A DNA stretch of 37,881 nucleotides from an uncultured Lachnospiraceae bacterium (GTDB taxonomy: Bacteria > Bacillota > Clostridia > Lachnospirales > Lachnospiraceae): positions 1 through 37,881 of the forward strand of contig CATXUX010000034.1 in assembly GCA_958402795.1 (NCBI GenBank). Direction: 5' to 3'. Below the pieces are notes generated by a model. It worked only from the letters and a program-made list of their open reading frames with translations, was not told where the DNA came from and ran no database searches. Both the position numbers and the translations under genes were made by a program. Below are positions 23,863-32,136 of the stretch, one piece after another (the first letter of the stretch is position 1; each line of letters begins with the position of its first letter).

Positions 23863-26095
23863 GGTCGGATTCCTCCTTTCCCTGTGATCCTGACCGCAGT
23901 TCCGCCTCCGATAACTGCGACTCCGCGATCTGTCGGTATACTTCACACTGATCCAGCAATTCCGTATGTGTGCCGATTCCGGCAACCTTCCCTTCATCCA
24001 GCACAATGATCTGATCTGCATGAAGAATCGTGCTGATGCGCTGTGCTACAATGATCACCGTGCTGTCTTCTGTTTTTTCTTTCAATGCGCGCCGCAGCGC
24101 CACGTCTGTCTTATAGTCCAGTGCAGAAAAACTGTCGTCAAAGAGGAATACCTTCGGATGTTTCGCGACTGCACGTGCGATCGACAACCGCTGTTTCTGC
24201 CCGCCAGACACATTGGTTCCTCCCTGCGCGATCGGACTCTGATACCCTTCCTTCTTGGTGCAGATGAACTCCACTGCCTGCGCGATCTCAGCAGCTTCAA
24301 CCATCTCTTCGTCTGTTCCGTCCGGATTTCCGAACAGGATATTCGACTGGATATCGCCTGAGAACAGTACGCCTTTCTGCGGCACGTATCCCAGCTTCTC
24401 ACGCAGATCGTGCTGGCTCATATTCCGGACGTCTACTCCGTCCAGTGTAACTGCTCCCTCTGTCACATCATAGAACCGGGGGATCAGATTGAGCAGCGTA
24501 GACTTTCCGCTTCCGGTACTTCCGATAACAGCCGTCGTCTCGCCCGGTCTTGCCGTAAAATTGATATCCGTAAGGACATTCTCATCCGCGCCGGGATACC
24601 GGAATGACACATGGTCAAAACGCAGGACTCCCTCTGTATGCCCCGGCAGCTTCTCCGGCTGCTCGGGATCCAGTATGAGCGTGTCGCTTGTCAGCACCTC
24701 ATCCACACGTCCGGCAGCAACTGCCGCCCTCGGCAGCATAACGGAGATCAGGCAGATCATCAGGAAACTCATAATAATCTGCATCGTATACTGAATAAAC
24801 GCCATCATATCGCCGACCTGCATCTGCCCGTCATTGATGCCGTGCGCTCCCGTCCAGACGATCAGTACCGATACCACATTCATAATGATCATCATCACCG
24901 GCATCATAAAGGTCATGGCACGATTGACGAACAGGTTCGTTTTCATCAGGTCTTTGTTTGCTTTATCAAACCGTTCCTCCTCGTGTTTCTCTGTGCTGAA
25001 TGCACGGATTACCGAAAGTCCGGTCAGGATTTCCCGCATCACCAAATTCAGTTTGTCCACCAGCTTCTGCATGATCTTAAACTTCGGCATTGCCACGATG
25101 AACAACACCGCTACAACCAGAACAATCAGGACGATTGCCAGCGCAATGATCCACGACATCGACACATTGGTCTGAAACACCTGATATACGCCGCCGACAG
25201 CAAGAATCGGCGCGTACAGTACCATCCTAAGCAGCATAACGATGAGCATCTGGATCTGCTGGATATCGTTCGTGCTCCTTGTGATCAGAGATGCCGTAGA
25301 GAACCTGTCAAATTCCAGGTTGGAAAATCCAACCACCTTGCGGAACACCTTTCCGCGCAGGTCACGCCCCGCCGATGCGCCGACACGCGAGGCAAGAAAT
25401 CCGACTGCGATATTCGCCGCCATTCCCAGAAATGCAAGCAGAAGCATCCTGCCGCCGGTTCCCAGCAGGTAGCGGATCTGAATCTGGTCCATATCCATCC
25501 CCAGATCTTCATACGCTGTCTTCACATAGCTGACGGCTGCCTGCTCCACAATGGAATCCGGCATCTCTTTCATCTGCTCCCGGATCTGTTCCAGCATCTC
25601 TGCCATCTGTTCTTCCGGCAGCATACGGAGCACATCAAAGACTGTCGCATCCTCCGGCAGCATCTCTGCCGGAATGTTCTGCATCAATTGTTCTTCCACT
25701 GCCGCAACCTGATCGCTGCCTGACTCAAATCCCTGTGTCAGCATCATCGGCAGTCCCATGATCCGGCTTAATTCTGTGACCTCTTCTTCATTCTCTGATA
25801 CCGACTCCTTCAGAACATAAGCCTCTTTCTCATAGGTCTCTTCATCCGGCTCATATGCGTCCAGCACCTGCTCCCGTTCTTCCCCGGACAGAAACAGCAG
25901 TACCTTGTCCATCTCTTCTGACGAGATCGCGGCCGGGATCTGATCGTCGATACCAGCCTGCTGAATCCCGACATTCACGATATCGGACGTATACGCCGGA
26001 AGAGACAGTTCACAGTATGCCTGCACAACGAGAACGGCCAGTATCACAAGCATCGTCCGCCAGTACGGCCGCATATACTTAAACAACTTTCCCAT
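23855..26095 (-). CDS. ABC exporter half-transporter with degenerate ATP site and large outer loop
   Basis: A 746-residue half-transporter. Walker A is GSTGSGKST (525-533) and the signature NVSGGQKQR is canonical. Walker B ends in FLFDDS, so the catalytic Glu is Asp654, and the switch histidine is Gln685 (VAQRIST). These are the marks of the inactive site in heterodimeric exporters. Between the first two membrane helices is an unusually long acidic insertion (about residues 45-205) that should lie outside the cell. The ATG at 26095 was chosen for AAAGGAG upstream and the MGKLFKYMRPYW start. The two genes overlap and form one operon. Confidence 0.93.
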   Translation of the reverse strand: MGKLFKYMRPYWRTMLVILAVLVVQAYCELSLPAYTSDIVNVGIQQAGIDDQIPAAISSEEMDKVLLFLSGEEREQVLDAYEPDEETYEKEAYVLKESVSENEEEVTELSRIMGLPMMLTQGFESGSDQVAAVEEQLMQNIPAEMLPEDATVFDVLRMLPEEQMAEMLEQIREQMKEMPDSIVEQAAVSYVKTAYEDLGMDMDQIQIRYLLGTGGRMLLLAFLGMAANIAVGFLASRVGASAGRDLRGKVFRKVVGFSNLEFDRFSTASLITRSTNDIQQIQMLIVMLLRMVLYAPILAVGGVYQVFQTNVSMSWIIALAIVLIVLVVAVLFIVAMPKFKIMQKLVDKLNLVMREILTGLSVIRAFSTEKHEEERFDKANKDLMKTNLFVNRAMTFMMPVMMIIMNVVSVLIVWTGAHGINDGQMQVGDMMAFIQYTMQIIMSFLMICLISVMLPRAAVAAGRVDEVLTSDTLILDPEQPEKLPGHTEGVLRFDHVSFRYPGADENVLTDINFTARPGETTAVIGSTGSGKSTLLNLIPRFYDVTEGAVTLDGVDVRNMSQHDLREKLGYVPQKGVLFSGDIQSNILFGNPDGTDEEMVEAAEIAQAVEFICTKKEGYQSPIAQGGTNVSGGQKQRLSIARAVAKHPKVFLFDDSFSALDYKTDVALRRALKEKTEDSTVIIVAQRISTILHADQIIVLDEGKVAGIGTHTELLDQCEVYRQIAESQLSEAELRSGSQGKEESDHE

Positions 26096-26245
26096 AAACG
26101 GATTCTCCTTTCCGGTTTTTCCTGACAGTAAAAACTGCATTTTATTCCTCGCCCGCCGGTTTCTCTTGCTGATTTCGCGCGGGTCAGTTAGGAGTAGGAT
26201 AATTCATCTTTTTCGTTCTGTCAAGCATTCCGCGCGCAAAGAAAA

Positions 26246-26313
26246 ATACCCTAAAAATATTACGATTATACCTAAAAATAATATTTCTTTTCTCCGGGTT
26301 TTACTGTTAAAAT
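26246..26313 (+). promoter_or_regulatory. GH3 promoter region with AT-rich direct repeats
   Basis: ATACCCTAAAAATA (26246-26259) and ATACCTAAAAATA (26268-26280) form a direct repeat with a 21-22 bp period. A -10 box TAAAAT (26308-26313) has no good -35, which would suit activation by a protein bound at the repeats. The 26096-26349 gap otherwise shows no gene. Confidence 0.45.
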
Positions 26314-26349
26314 AGACTTAGATTTTTATGAGAATTGGAGGTTAAAAAA

Positions 26350-28581
26350 ATGAGCAAGACAAAAGCAAGTGACAGAATCCGCTACTACCAGAACGAAAAC
26401 GGTCCCGTGATCGGTGTTACCGAACGGGATCCTATTTGTGTGGACGGATTGTATTTCCGTGATGTAAACGGGGACGGAAAGCTCTCAGTCAGTGGAGACT
26501 GGCGGAAATCTCCGAAAGAGCGTGCGCATGCTCTCGCTTCCGAACTGTCTGTAGAGGAAAAGATCGGTATGATCTTTTTAAGCTCCTGGAAGATGGGCCT
26601 GGAGCAGGAAGATAAGGACTTTGTGGACGAGACCGGACTTCTGGACGAAAAGCCGGTAGAGAAAGGTTCCTCCATCTTCGCCGTAAACTCCACAACCGGA
26701 ACCACTTCGATGATGAAAGAACGTTACATCCGCGAATTCATTCTCCGCGCGAACCCGCAGCCGGACGAGCTGGCGGACTGGATCAACGAGCTGAACAGTG
26801 TTGCGGAACAGACGGAGCATTTTGTCCCTGCACTGGTCGTTTCCAACTCCAGAAATGAAAACGGTGAGATCGTATTCGGTATGAACGACGCGGCAGGCGT
26901 ATTCGCCACATGGCCAGGAACACTCGGTATCGCGGCTGCCATAAAAGGAACCGGAGATCTGAGTATTGTTGATGATTTTGCAGCGTGCATCCGGGCTGAG
27001 TGGGATTCCGTCGGCATGAAAAAAGGCTATATGTACATGGCGGACTGTGTCAGCGATCCCCGCTGGCAGCGGACATACGGAACATTTGGCGAAGATACGA
27101 ATCTGATCGCCACCATTTTTGAACGTCTGATCCCCGGCGTACAGGGCAGCGACCACGGTCTGACTACAGACGGTGTTGCTCTGACAGTAAAGCATTTCCC
27201 GGGAGGCGGCGCCCGTGAAAACGGATTCGATCCACATTACAAACAAGGACAGTGGAATGTCTATCAGACCGAAGGCAGTCTGGAGAAATATCACATTCCG
27301 GGATTTGTTCCGGCGATCGAGAAAAAAGCGGCTTCTATCATGCCGTACTACGCAAAACCGGCGAAGGCAAAGAGCGGAGAACAGTATGACAGAAATGGGA
27401 AACCTCTGGAGTGGATTCCGGTCGGATTCGCATTTAATAAGGCGTTTATCCAGGATATCCTGCGCGATCAGATGGGATTTGAAGGATATATCAACAGCGA
27501 TTCCGGTATTGTACAGAACATGGCATGGGGCGTAGAAGAACTGGAAGTCTGCGAGCGTGTCGCACTGGCGATCAATACCGGCGTAGACATCATCAGCGGA
27601 TCCTATGACCTTGATGATGCAAAAGAAGCCTATGACCGCGGGCAAAACGGATACTACACCACCCACGCAGTTCCGGAAGGCTACACAGTCGAGCAGATCA
27701 CATTAAGCGACGCTGCGCTGACAAGAGCCGTAGAGCGCACACTGACCGAGCGCTTTGAACTGGGTCTGTACGAGAATCCATACCGTGATCCGAAGAATGC
27801 CGTAAAAGTCGTTTCTGATCAGAAGCACTGGGACGATGCGGCAGATATTCACAGAAAATCAGTTGTCCTTCTGAAAAATGACGGCACACTTCCGCTGTCT
27901 GCCGAAGGAAAGAAGATTTATGTAGAATGCTTCCAGAAAAACGGAGAGAATGCAGTAAAAGCAACCGAAGAGCTTCGTAAGCAGGCTGCGGCAAGATCCG
28001 TTGTTCTGACAGACGACTATGCAGACGCCGACGCTGCGATTCTGTTCGTAACGCCAAGTTCCGGAGAATACTTTAACGCAACCGCAGGTTACCTGGAGCT
28101 GGACATCTGTGATGGAAAGGAAGTCTGCGATGTAGATGAAGAGGGCCGTCCGGCTGCTTCTACCCATTTTGAGACTACTCTGGCAAATGCCGGAAAGATT
28201 GCTGAGATTGCAGAAGCGGTACACAAAAACGGCGGAAAGGTGATCTCCAATATCAACTTCACACTGGCATGGGAAGTCGGCAATGTAGAGCGTTACTCTG
28301 ACGCACTGCTCGCCGGATTCGATACCTATCCATCCGCAACACTGGATGTCATCTTCGGTGATTTTGCTCCGGTCGGAAAGATGCCGCTCACACTTCCGAA
28401 AGACGACAGCGTGCTGAAGGTCAATGCAGACGGCGTATGCATCTCCCCGAACGATGTGCCGGGTTACGACAAAGATCAGTATATGCCGGATGAAATGAAA
28501 GATGAGAACGGAAAAGCATACGCTTACCGCGATGCGGCAGGGAACTACTACGAATTAGGTTTTGGACTGAGATACGAATAA
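26350..28581 (+). CDS. Glycoside hydrolase family 3 enzyme
   Basis: A 743-residue cytosolic enzyme (no signal peptide) of GH3, retaining beta-glycosidases. The TIM-barrel domain has KHFPGGG (Lys281-His282) and the nucleophile Asp384 in YINSDSG. A linker follows, then the second alpha/beta domain with KSVVLLKNDGTLPL and the terminal fold. The N-terminus begins RIRYYQNENGPVIGVTERDPICVDGLYFRDVNGDGKL, an extension seen in a group of gut Clostridia enzymes. The exact sugar is unknown: beta-glucoside, xyloside or arabinoside. The ATG at 26350 has GGAGG eight bases upstream. It is next to an AraC regulator, a GPH carrier and a GH79-like enzyme. Confidence 0.9.
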   Translation: MSKTKASDRIRYYQNENGPVIGVTERDPICVDGLYFRDVNGDGKLSVSGDWRKSPKERAHALASELSVEEKIGMIFLSSWKMGLEQEDKDFVDETGLLDEKPVEKGSSIFAVNSTTGTTSMMKERYIREFILRANPQPDELADWINELNSVAEQTEHFVPALVVSNSRNENGEIVFGMNDAAGVFATWPGTLGIAAAIKGTGDLSIVDDFAACIRAEWDSVGMKKGYMYMADCVSDPRWQRTYGTFGEDTNLIATIFERLIPGVQGSDHGLTTDGVALTVKHFPGGGARENGFDPHYKQGQWNVYQTEGSLEKYHIPGFVPAIEKKAASIMPYYAKPAKAKSGEQYDRNGKPLEWIPVGFAFNKAFIQDILRDQMGFEGYINSDSGIVQNMAWGVEELEVCERVALAINTGVDIISGSYDLDDAKEAYDRGQNGYYTTHAVPEGYTVEQITLSDAALTRAVERTLTERFELGLYENPYRDPKNAVKVVSDQKHWDDAADIHRKSVVLLKNDGTLPLSAEGKKIYVECFQKNGENAVKATEELRKQAAARSVVLTDDYADADAAILFVTPSSGEYFNATAGYLELDICDGKEVCDVDEEGRPAASTHFETTLANAGKIAEIAEAVHKNGGKVISNINFTLAWEVGNVERYSDALLAGFDTYPSATLDVIFGDFAPVGKMPLTLPKDDSVLKVNADGVCISPNDVPGYDKDQYMPDEMKDENGKAYAYRDAAGNYYELGFGLRYE

Positions 28582-28615
28582 TCTGTTTCATCTTGTGTAT
28601 GAAGTCGGAAGAAAG

Positions 28616-28650
28616 CCGGAAACAGCTACTCTCCTTTTAGCTGTTTCCGG
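28616..28650. terminator. Long hairpin at the GH3/AraC junction
   Basis: CCGGAAACAGCT (28616-28627) pairs perfectly with the sequence at 28639-28650. It spans the stop codon of the minus-strand AraC gene and follows the GH3 gene by about 35 bp. No U-run is present, so termination is only a possibility. Confidence 0.45.
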
Positions 28651-29846
28651 TAACTGCTCGGAGACATTCCGATCTGTTCCCGAAACACTCTTGAGAAATA
28701 ATTCAAATCCTGAAATCCACAGTTATCCGCTATTTTCTGAATGGAAAACGACGTGGTGTTCAAAAGGATGATTGCCCTTTCAATCCTCCGTTCTCTGATG
28801 TAATCGGTAAGACATTTCCCGGTATTCTTTTTAAACAGCGTAGACAGATAATTTTTGTTGAGTGAAAACTGCTCTGCAATCTGCTGCAGGGAGAGTTTTT
28901 CTTCCATATGGAATTCAATATACATTACGATCTTCTGTACACTCGGTGAATATTCTTTCACGGAGTAAGTACGGACCAGCATACAGTATCTTCTGGGAAT
29001 GTTCCGGTAGATGGCTTCAAGTTCCGACAGTGAAACGGCATTTTCAATCCGCTGGGCAATTTTCCCGAATTCCAAATCCAGATAAACCGGATGCACGCCC
29101 CCGTACTGCGCCGCTTTCCTGCAGAGCGTACTGAAGATTACCAGATTGTTCTTATGCCCGCGCAATGACTCCGGAAGCTTCTGCCGGATAGCCGACAAAG
29201 TAAGATGCGAACAGATCTGTTCTATTTTTTCGAGGTTTCCTGCCGCAATGTCATACATCATGGCATCTTCACATTCATATTTCTTTTCCATATATGCCAG
29301 TGTATCCGCTGACGGATGAACTGCTTCAACGGGATACGACTGGTCAAAATTTCCTGTCGGTTTAAAACGATATACCTGAATCATCTCTTCCGGATATAAA
29401 TTTTTTGCAAGCGTGAAGATCAGCGCCTGCAGCCATTTTTCATTTGCGACAACCGGAAGCGAGGCATAATATTGTTCCATAAAATCAGAGAGATATTCCG
29501 GGATCTGCGCATCATTCATCAGTGACGCGATCCGGATCTTGTCATAAGGTGTATAACCAAACGGGCCGATCAGCAGCATAGACTCTTCTTTCGGGAGCCG
29601 CAGAGCATAATACTCACATCCATATCTGTCTGTATGCGTCCAAAGAAGATACCGCCTGTTGGCGTCACGCAATGCTTCCGGAAGTTTGTCCCGAAAATCC
29701 GTAAAATCATTACCCCGCGTATAAAGCGCCTGTCTCAGGCCATGATCAAAAAGCTGATCTGAAATATATGGAAATACAATGACTCTGGCGTCCACTCCCA
29801 TCTCCCAAAAAATTGTCTGTGTAAACGATACATACTTTTCCCACAT
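28626..29846 (-). CDS. AraC-family regulator
   Basis: A 406-residue transcription regulator. The C-terminal AraC domain (about residues 305-406) shows two helix-turn-helix units: EEKLSLQQIAEQFSLNKNYLSTLFKKNTGKCLTDYI and FSIQKIADNCGFQDLNYFSRVFREQIGMSPSSYRK. The first 300 residues have no clear signal and are not recognizable as cupin; they may form a ligand-binding part related to regulators of Lachnospiraceae glycan loci. The ATG at 29846 has GGGAGG upstream. It lies between the GH3 gene and the carrier, on the opposite strand, and its own promoter is in the region of repeated TAGCATA motifs. Confidence 0.9.
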   Translation of the reverse strand: MWEKYVSFTQTIFWEMGVDARVIVFPYISDQLFDHGLRQALYTRGNDFTDFRDKLPEALRDANRRYLLWTHTDRYGCEYYALRLPKEESMLLIGPFGYTPYDKIRIASLMNDAQIPEYLSDFMEQYYASLPVVANEKWLQALIFTLAKNLYPEEMIQVYRFKPTGNFDQSYPVEAVHPSADTLAYMEKKYECEDAMMYDIAAGNLEKIEQICSHLTLSAIRQKLPESLRGHKNNLVIFSTLCRKAAQYGGVHPVYLDLEFGKIAQRIENAVSLSELEAIYRNIPRRYCMLVRTYSVKEYSPSVQKIVMYIEFHMEEKLSLQQIAEQFSLNKNYLSTLFKKNTGKCLTDYIRERRIERAIILLNTTSFSIQKIADNCGFQDLNYFSRVFREQIGMSPSSYRKQLKGE

Positions 29847-29885
29847 ACATAAGCCTCCCTGAACTAGTGTGCTGAACATGAACCG

Positions 29886-29983
29886 ATAATAGCATAATAC
29901 ATTTTATATTTCAACAAGAACTGAATATTATGCTAAAAGATGCGATATCTTTCATAGCAAAATCCCTATGCTCTTATTATAAT
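29886..29983. promoter_or_regulatory. Divergent AraC/carrier control region with TAGCATA repeats
   Basis: Minus strand: TTGAAA (29914-29909), 17 bp, TATTAT (29891-29886) for the AraC gene. An inverted repeat TAGCATAATA (29890-29899) and TATTATGCTA (29926-29935) flanks it. Further right are ATAGCAAAA (29954-29962) and CTATGCT (29966-29972). Plus strand: TATAAT at 29978-29983 with a poor -35 (TAGCAA) for the carrier, as for an activator-dependent promoter. Confidence 0.5.
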
Positions 29984-30023
29984 TTTAACAAGACATATTT
30001 CCCAGAAAAGGAGGGACGAAGGG

Positions 30024-30109
30024 ATGAAGAAAAAAATCAGAGGGGAGCCTTCTGTATGATACGCGGCACATACAGACAAACTCACACAAGGGAAAAGAAA
30101 GAGAGGTAA
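30024..30109 (+). other. Two overlapping leader mini-frames before the carrier gene
   Basis: ATG at 30024, after AAAAGGAGGG, opens an 11-codon frame ending at 30059. It overlaps by four bases (ATGA) a second frame, ATG 30056 to TAA 30109 (17 codons), which ends eight bases before the carrier ATG. They could couple translation of the carrier gene, but no homologue is known and coding is not proven. Confidence 0.35.
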
Positions 30110-30116
30110 GGGATAC

Positions 30117-31607
30117 ATGGGAAACCAAAATACTACAGCAAAACCAGAAGCCATACACAGAGCAAAAACGTGGGAAATCGCTTTTTTTGCACTGAATAAC
30201 ACTGCAACAAATACTTATGCTTTTATCTTTATGTATGTCACATACTTCCTGACCGGCATTGTCGGCGTCGGAGTTGTGCTGGCAGGAACGATCACAACCG
30301 TTATGCGCATGTGGGACGGCGTCACGGATCCGTTTATCGGTTATATCGTAGATAAAACAAATACCAAGTTCGGAAAAAACCGTCCGTTCATGGTCATCGG
30401 AAATGCAATTCTTGCGGTAACGAGCTTTATTATTTACTTCGCGACTCCGCATATTCCGCAATTTGCAAGATTTCCATTTTATATTGTCATGTACATGTTA
30501 TATATCATCGGGTATACATTCCAGTGTGTTGTGACAAAATCCGCACAGTCCTGCCTGACGAACGATCCGTCACAGCGCCCGGTATTTACCATGTTTGACG
30601 CCACCTATAACACGGTTCTGTTTGCAATTTTTCCGATCCTCCTCACAAGCGTACTGGTTCCGATGTACGGTGGGGACGCCGCTTTTAGCAATCCGGACTT
30701 CTTCCTTGGAATCTGGAAAGTATTTGCGCCGATTTCTGCACTGTTCACAATTCTGGCAGTGATCGGAATCCGCAGAAAAGACCGTCTGGAATACTATGGA
30801 ACCGGCGTTGTACAGAGGATCACGTTCAAAGACTACTGGGAAGTGCTCCGCAAAAACAGAGCGATCCAGATGCTTGTTGTCGCTGCTTCCTCAGATAAAC
30901 TTGCAAACAGTATGAGATCCAATTCGATCATTTATATTATGCTGTTTGGTATCATCTGCGGGGATTACGCACTGTACGGATCTTTCAGCGCGATCACCAG
31001 TATTCCGACCATCGTCGTAACACTGATTCTCACACAGTTGATTGCAAGAAAGAGAGGACAGAAAGAAGCCATGGTCATCTGTACCTGGGGATCCATCATC
31101 TCCGGAATTCTTCTGTTCCTCGTAATCTTCTTCGGTGATCCGACAACACTGAGCTTTACAAGCATCGGGGCGTTCACGATCCTATTTATGGGACTGTATA
31201 TCCTGATGGTCGGGTTCTCCGGCGTAGCAGGAAATATCGTAATTCCGATGACGGCAGACTGCGCGGATTATGAAGTATACCGGACCGGAAAGTACGTTCC
31301 GGGACTGATGGGAACCCTTTTCAGCTTTGTAGATAAGATGATTTCTTCTCTCGCCGGAACTTTCGTATCCCTGATGATCGCTGCGATCGGCTTTACCACA
31401 ACGCAGCCGACTCCGGATACCCCGTACAGCACATCCATCTTCTGGGTTACCATGGCATGCTTCATCGGAGCGCCTATGATCGGCTGGATCTGTAATATCA
31501 TAGCCATGAAATTCTATCCGCTGAGCAAGGAAAAGATGGCAGAGATTCAGGACCGGATCGCCGAGATCAAGGCGCAGGCAAATGCCTCTGCAGCCACAGA
31601 AAAATAA
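30117..31607 (+). CDS. GPH-type sugar/glycoside symporter
   Basis: A 496-residue carrier with about twelve membrane helices. The GPH-family motif RMWDGVTDPFIGYIVDKTNTKFGKNRPFM lies near residues 64-92; the family includes MelB, UidB and XynB-type carriers for glycosides and hexuronides. The C-terminal tail (about residue 465 on) is charged and helical: EKMAEIQDRIAEIKAQANAS. GAGAGG and AAGGG precede the ATG. It sits between an AraC regulator and two other locus genes, and would supply substrate for the GH3 or GH79-like enzymes. The substrate is inferred only. Confidence 0.9.
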   Translation: MGNQNTTAKPEAIHRAKTWEIAFFALNNTATNTYAFIFMYVTYFLTGIVGVGVVLAGTITTVMRMWDGVTDPFIGYIVDKTNTKFGKNRPFMVIGNAILAVTSFIIYFATPHIPQFARFPFYIVMYMLYIIGYTFQCVVTKSAQSCLTNDPSQRPVFTMFDATYNTVLFAIFPILLTSVLVPMYGGDAAFSNPDFFLGIWKVFAPISALFTILAVIGIRRKDRLEYYGTGVVQRITFKDYWEVLRKNRAIQMLVVAASSDKLANSMRSNSIIYIMLFGIICGDYALYGSFSAITSIPTIVVTLILTQLIARKRGQKEAMVICTWGSIISGILLFLVIFFGDPTTLSFTSIGAFTILFMGLYILMVGFSGVAGNIVIPMTADCADYEVYRTGKYVPGLMGTLFSFVDKMISSLAGTFVSLMIAAIGFTTTQPTPDTPYSTSIFWVTMACFIGAPMIGWICNIIAMKFYPLSKEKMAEIQDRIAEIKAQANASAATEK

Positions 31608-31685
31608 ATATTACCGGTCATATCGTGCCGGACAGATCACAGAGTGTAAGTAAAAGCAGCTATCAAAAAACAGGAGGAGATCATC

Positions 31686-32054
31686 ATGCAAAACAAGAGA
31701 AAAAAGGAAGAGGACGTAGATCTGGTCGAACTTGCCCTTCTTGAAGATGAACTGCACAAAGTAGAAGCAAAATACAACCAGGAGGCGCCGCTTTCATGGT
31801 GGCAGAAAATCGGCGACCGTTATTCTGTCTGGACTACAAACAGGCAGAAGCATTCCGTGAACAGAAAAACATATCTCCTTCTTGGATTGTTCCTTGGCTG
31901 GTGCGGCATCCACCGTTTTTATGAAAAACGCTGGGGACTTGGTCTGTTTTACCTTGCACTGTGCTGGACCGGGTTTCCGGCTGCGCTGACCATCGTTGAT
32001 CTGATCATCGCACTTCCGATGAAACCGGATGAAAACGGAATGATCCTGATCTGA
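31686..32054 (+). CDS. TM2-domain membrane protein
   Basis: A 122-residue protein. The first 55 residues are charged and probably cytosolic. The C-terminal part carries the TM2 domain (about residues 60-112): two membrane helices, KTYLLLGLFLGWCGIHRFYEKRWGLGLFYLALCWTGFPAALTIVDLI, with the conserved GxHRFY turn. TM2 proteins are widespread and their role is mostly unknown. CAGGAGGAG lies upstream. The gene lies 78 bp after the carrier, and a hairpin separates it from the GH79-like gene, so it is probably in the same transcript. Confidence 0.82.
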   Translation: MQNKRKKEEDVDLVELALLEDELHKVEAKYNQEAPLSWWQKIGDRYSVWTTNRQKHSVNRKTYLLLGLFLGWCGIHRFYEKRWGLGLFYLALCWTGFPAALTIVDLIIALPMKPDENGMILI

Positions 32055-32074
32055 CATGCGAAACCTCAAACAGG

Positions 32075-32109
32075 CAGATAAATCCGGGAATCCCTCCCGG
32101 ATTTATCTG
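32075..32109 (+). terminator. Intercistronic hairpin before the GH79-like gene
   Basis: CAGATAAATCCGGGA (32075-32089) pairs with the sequence at 32095-32109; 15-bp perfect stem with a five-base loop. It is followed by TCTCATAC, not a T-run. It may cut or stabilize the transcript, or partly end it. Confidence 0.5.
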
Positions 32110-32136
32110 TCTCATACATCGAAAGGAAAAAACATC

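Noticed and set aside
24611..25723. A 370-codon frame opposite the ABC exporter gene
   Set aside because: It is antisense to clear ABC motifs and rich in His, Arg and Gln as expected of a mirror frame.
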